DNA of 64,000 bases from Pseudomonas sp. PH1b (lineage in GTDB: Bacteria; Pseudomonadota; Gammaproteobacteria; Pseudomonadales; Pseudomonadaceae), in the NCBI RefSeq assembly GCF_000633395.1, contig NZ_AYMU01000007.1:248001-312000 (forward strand). Direction: 5' to 3'. The notes beneath the pieces were generated by a model that was not told the origin of the DNA, made no database searches, and worked only from the letters and a program-made list of their open reading frames with translations. Every line of letters begins with the position of its first letter. Positions within the stretch are counted from its first letter, which is position 1. Positions 62,129-64,000 of the stretch are shown in pieces. The translations under genes and the position numbers were made by a program.

Positions 62129-62653
62129 ATGGCCCACGAGCTCTATACCCGTACCAATCAGAAAATCTACTTTGCCGGCTTGTCGCTGGAAGTTCTGGCC
62201 CGTGCTGAAGAGGGGCGGGCAATGAACGCCCAGGCGCAGATTCAGGCAGGGCGCGAGTCGGTACTGTTTCATCTGTATGGGGCCTTGCTGGGGCTTTGCC
62301 ATGAGATTACCGGGTTCTATCGGTTGCCTCAGGCCAACGCTTCCCGTGTCGAGCTGATTCTCAACCGTGAAGTGCTGGAGAGCATTGCCATTCCAGAGCT
62401 GGCGGAGTTGGTGGAGCTGGCCCATAGCCCGCAAACCTGGCTGGCTCAGCTGCTGTATGCCTATGGCGCGCTGTTCCAGCCGCCTCGTGCGCCGCACAAG
62501 CCCAAGGGCGACGTGACCCAGCCGTTGATTGTGGCGGTCAATCTGGGCGAGCAGGAGCCGGAAGAGGAATTGAGTCGGGAGGAGCTGGAGAGCTGGCGGC
62601 AGAACCTCAAGGCCTTGGCGATTCGTTTTCGCGATGGCTTGAACGAATGCTGA
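62129..62653 (+). CDS. DUF6586-like conserved protein
   Basis: A 174-residue soluble, helix-rich protein starting M-A-H-E-L-Y-T-R-T-N-Q-K-I. I recognise it as resembling a pseudomonad family with no known role, present next to topA in the genus. TGGAGG lies upstream of the ATG. An in-frame extension to 61829 overlaps topA and is rejected. It precedes the unrecognised membrane protein by 49 bases. Confidence 0.82.
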   Translation: MAHELYTRTNQKIYFAGLSLEVLARAEEGRAMNAQAQIQAGRESVLFHLYGALLGLCHEITGFYRLPQANASRVELILNREVLESIAIPELAELVELAHSPQTWLAQLLYAYGALFQPPRAPHKPKGDVTQPLIVAVNLGEQEPEEELSREELESWRQNLKALAIRFRDGLNEC

Positions 62654-62702
62654 TTTTGATCGCTGACTGATTCAGCGTTCGATGATTTGATCAAGGAAGA
62701 AC

Positions 62703-63722
62703 ATGTTGTTTTTTTTGCGTGATCAGGCGCTGGCTCGCCTGCTGGAGGACAGTCAGGTGCGGGTCAGTCGCGCCCGCTCCAAGGCGGATCTGCTTGAGGT
62801 GCTCGACCGGCTCGAGGCATTTCCCGGGGGGCTGGAGTTTGACCATGTGCAGTCGATAGTGCTCCTGGTGCTGGCCTTGGCCTCGTTCGCAGCCCTGCTG
62901 TTGATGGACGACATGGGCGTCTTGTTCTGGGTGGGCTTGGCCTGCTGTTTCTTCAGCTACTACGTCAGAAAAGGGCTGAAGGGTTCGTTGGCGGGGCTGG
63001 CCAAAAGTATTGCCCACAAGTGCGCGTTGATCAGCAATGACCTGAGCGAGGTCGACAGCAGTGCCGATTGGCGCCTGACAAGGCTGAACAACGAGTTCGC
63101 CGATTACCAGCGGGGTAATGAGCGACGGCATATCCTTGAGTCGGTACAGGGTGTCTACCATGGGGTGCGGCATTCGTTGGTCTTTGAATATCACCATCAG
63201 CAGTACGTGAACTCCAGAAGCGAGCGTGGTGCAGGCGGAAGCTATCGCACCGTCTACGACACCTTCAGTCGCTACAGCCTGGTGCTGGACTTTCCCTGGG
63301 TCAGGGGGATTTCGGTTTTATCCAATCCCCAGGACAGATCTTGGGAAAATCGGCGCTTCAAGATCGCTTGCGAAGATTTCAACCAGGTCTTTGTACTGCT
63401 CGGCGGCGATCAAGCCTGCTGGGACAGCTTCGCCACGCCGGAAACCCAGCTCTTGCTGATGGGCCTTGCACAGCGTCTGGACCGGGTGAACCTGGAGTTC
63501 TCCGGCGAAGGCCGGCTTTGCCTGAGCTTTGATAATGCAGAGGTCATGGCCTATGCCGATCCTGGATCGCTCAGCGATCTGCCGCTCTTTCGTGAGCGGA
63601 TCAAGGCAGGCGTTGAGTTGCCGGGGTTGTATTCGCTTTTGGAGCGGATGCATCGATTGACGGACTTGCAGGCGCACGGCTCTGAATTATCCTTGGCGGC
63701 TGCTGATGGAGCGGGGCACTAG
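62703..63722 (+). CDS. Unrecognised two-helix membrane protein, DUF3137-like
   Basis: A 339-residue protein with an N-terminal cytoplasmic segment, two hydrophobic helices (HVQSIVLLVLALASFAALLL near residue 55 and VLFWVGLACCFFSYYV near 75), and a large soluble C-terminal domain containing SLVFEYHHQQYVNSRSERGA and RYSLVLDFPWVRGISVLSN. The overall plan and the YHH...YDTFSRYSLVLDFP block resemble DUF3137-type proteins, but I am not sure. AAGGAAG precedes the ATG. It lies between topA-linked genes that are usually adjacent, so it may be an insertion specific to some strains. Confidence 0.7.
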   Translation: MLFFLRDQALARLLEDSQVRVSRARSKADLLEVLDRLEAFPGGLEFDHVQSIVLLVLALASFAALLLMDDMGVLFWVGLACCFFSYYVRKGLKGSLAGLAKSIAHKCALISNDLSEVDSSADWRLTRLNNEFADYQRGNERRHILESVQGVYHGVRHSLVFEYHHQQYVNSRSERGAGGSYRTVYDTFSRYSLVLDFPWVRGISVLSNPQDRSWENRRFKIACEDFNQVFVLLGGDQACWDSFATPETQLLLMGLAQRLDRVNLEFSGEGRLCLSFDNAEVMAYADPGSLSDLPLFRERIKAGVELPGLYSLLERMHRLTDLQAHGSELSLAAADGAGH

Positions 63723-63824
63723 CGGCAGGGCAGGTGGCGTGGCCAGGACGGGAGTTATGCAGTGGGATGTGCCTTTTGGTCGGGCGTCCTGGTTCAAGAT
63801 CCCGAGCGAGGGCTGGGCGATGAC

Positions 63825-63833
63825 TGATATAAT
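63825..63833 (+). promoter_or_regulatory. Extended -10 promoter upstream of last gene
   Basis: TGA-TATAAT (63825-63833) is an extended -10 element with a perfect hexamer, 28 bases before the ATG of the last gene. No good -35 is visible. Confidence 0.5.
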
Positions 63834-63861
63834 CCCGCCCTTTCGTGGAGAACAGACCTAT

Positions 63862-64000
63862 ATGCCAACGTCCTTTCTAGAAATTGTCGAGTTGCCAGAC
63901 GGCCGTATCGAGCTGCGCAGAGCTGAGGACGAGGGTTCTCTGGTTACTTTGGATTTCTCCGAGGATGCCAAAGCCTTTCTGCAGGGACAGCATGTTGAAG
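63862..64000 (+). CDS. Conserved small protein, 3' end beyond window
   Basis: The frame starts M-P-T-S-F-L-E-I-V-E-L-P-D-G-R and is still open at base 64000 after 46 codons. GTGGAGAA precedes the ATG. By position it corresponds to a short unassigned gene before sulA/lexA in pseudomonads (recollection). No domain can be called from this fragment. Confidence 0.7.
   Translation, partial: MPTSFLEIVELPDGRIELRRAEDEGSLVTLDFSEDAKAFLQGQHVE

Overview
This window is high-GC chromosomal DNA from a Pseudomonas, most like the P. fluorescens group. Two tandem cbb3 oxidase operons sit beside ccoGHIS, hemN and anr. Around them are ligA, ffs, dnaX-ybaB-recR, an aer-type transducer next to acnA, a pseudomonad-type fadBA operon and topA. 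REP-type palindromes also fit. No tRNA, rRNA, prophage, CRISPR array or intact insertion sequence was seen. The assignment comes from protein similarity and gene order as recalled, not from a database search.

Layout. 1-8.4 kb: ligA (its start codon is cut by the window edge), a zinc-binding peptidase, the SRP RNA gene, a GrpB-like protein, a LysR regulator divergent from an EamA exporter, a DUF2167 membrane protein and a VOC protein. 8.5-13.3 kb: an XRE regulator, a 445-bp gap with decayed coding-like sequence, a second Aer-like transducer co-directional with a PAS-GGDEF-EAL protein whose EAL domain has lost metal ligands, and a periplasmic solute-binding protein. 13.4-19.6 kb: dnaX, ybaB, a zinc-independent oxidoreductase, recR, an acyl-CoA dehydrogenase and the remnant of a MocR-type regulator.

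19.6-37.3 kb is a microaerobic respiration island: apt, anr, a small coiled-coil gene, hemN, ccoS/ccoI/ccoH/ccoG for copper loading and assembly, then two complete ccoNOQP operons, all on the minus strand except the coiled-coil gene. A Phd/PIN toxin-antitoxin pair lies between ccoG and ccoP1. Anr/Fnr-type boxes lie upstream of hemN, ccoG, ccoN1 and ccoN2. A second inverted repeat, GCGAC-N5-GTCGC, occurs upstream of both ccoG and ccoN1. Anr (Fe-S oxygen sensor) would thus couple low oxygen to heme synthesis, Cu delivery and the high-affinity oxidases.

37.3-47.6 kb: aer, a CPBP membrane protease gene broken by a nonsense codon, acnA, rlmM, tusA, a MATE exporter, pdxB and a 59-residue protein. 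47.7-64 kb: an MsbA-like ABC exporter, slt, the ABC-F protein uup, a universal stress protein, a small membrane protein, fadBA, a DUF1653 protein, topA, a DUF6586-like protein, a large unrecognised membrane protein and a gene cut by the window end.

Most of the window is conserved core genome. The less ordinary parts are the regulatory architecture around the cco operons, the toxin-antitoxin insertion, the Aer/c-di-GMP gene pair, the three decayed genes and a few unassigned proteins. I found no convincing new multi-gene defence or biosynthetic system.
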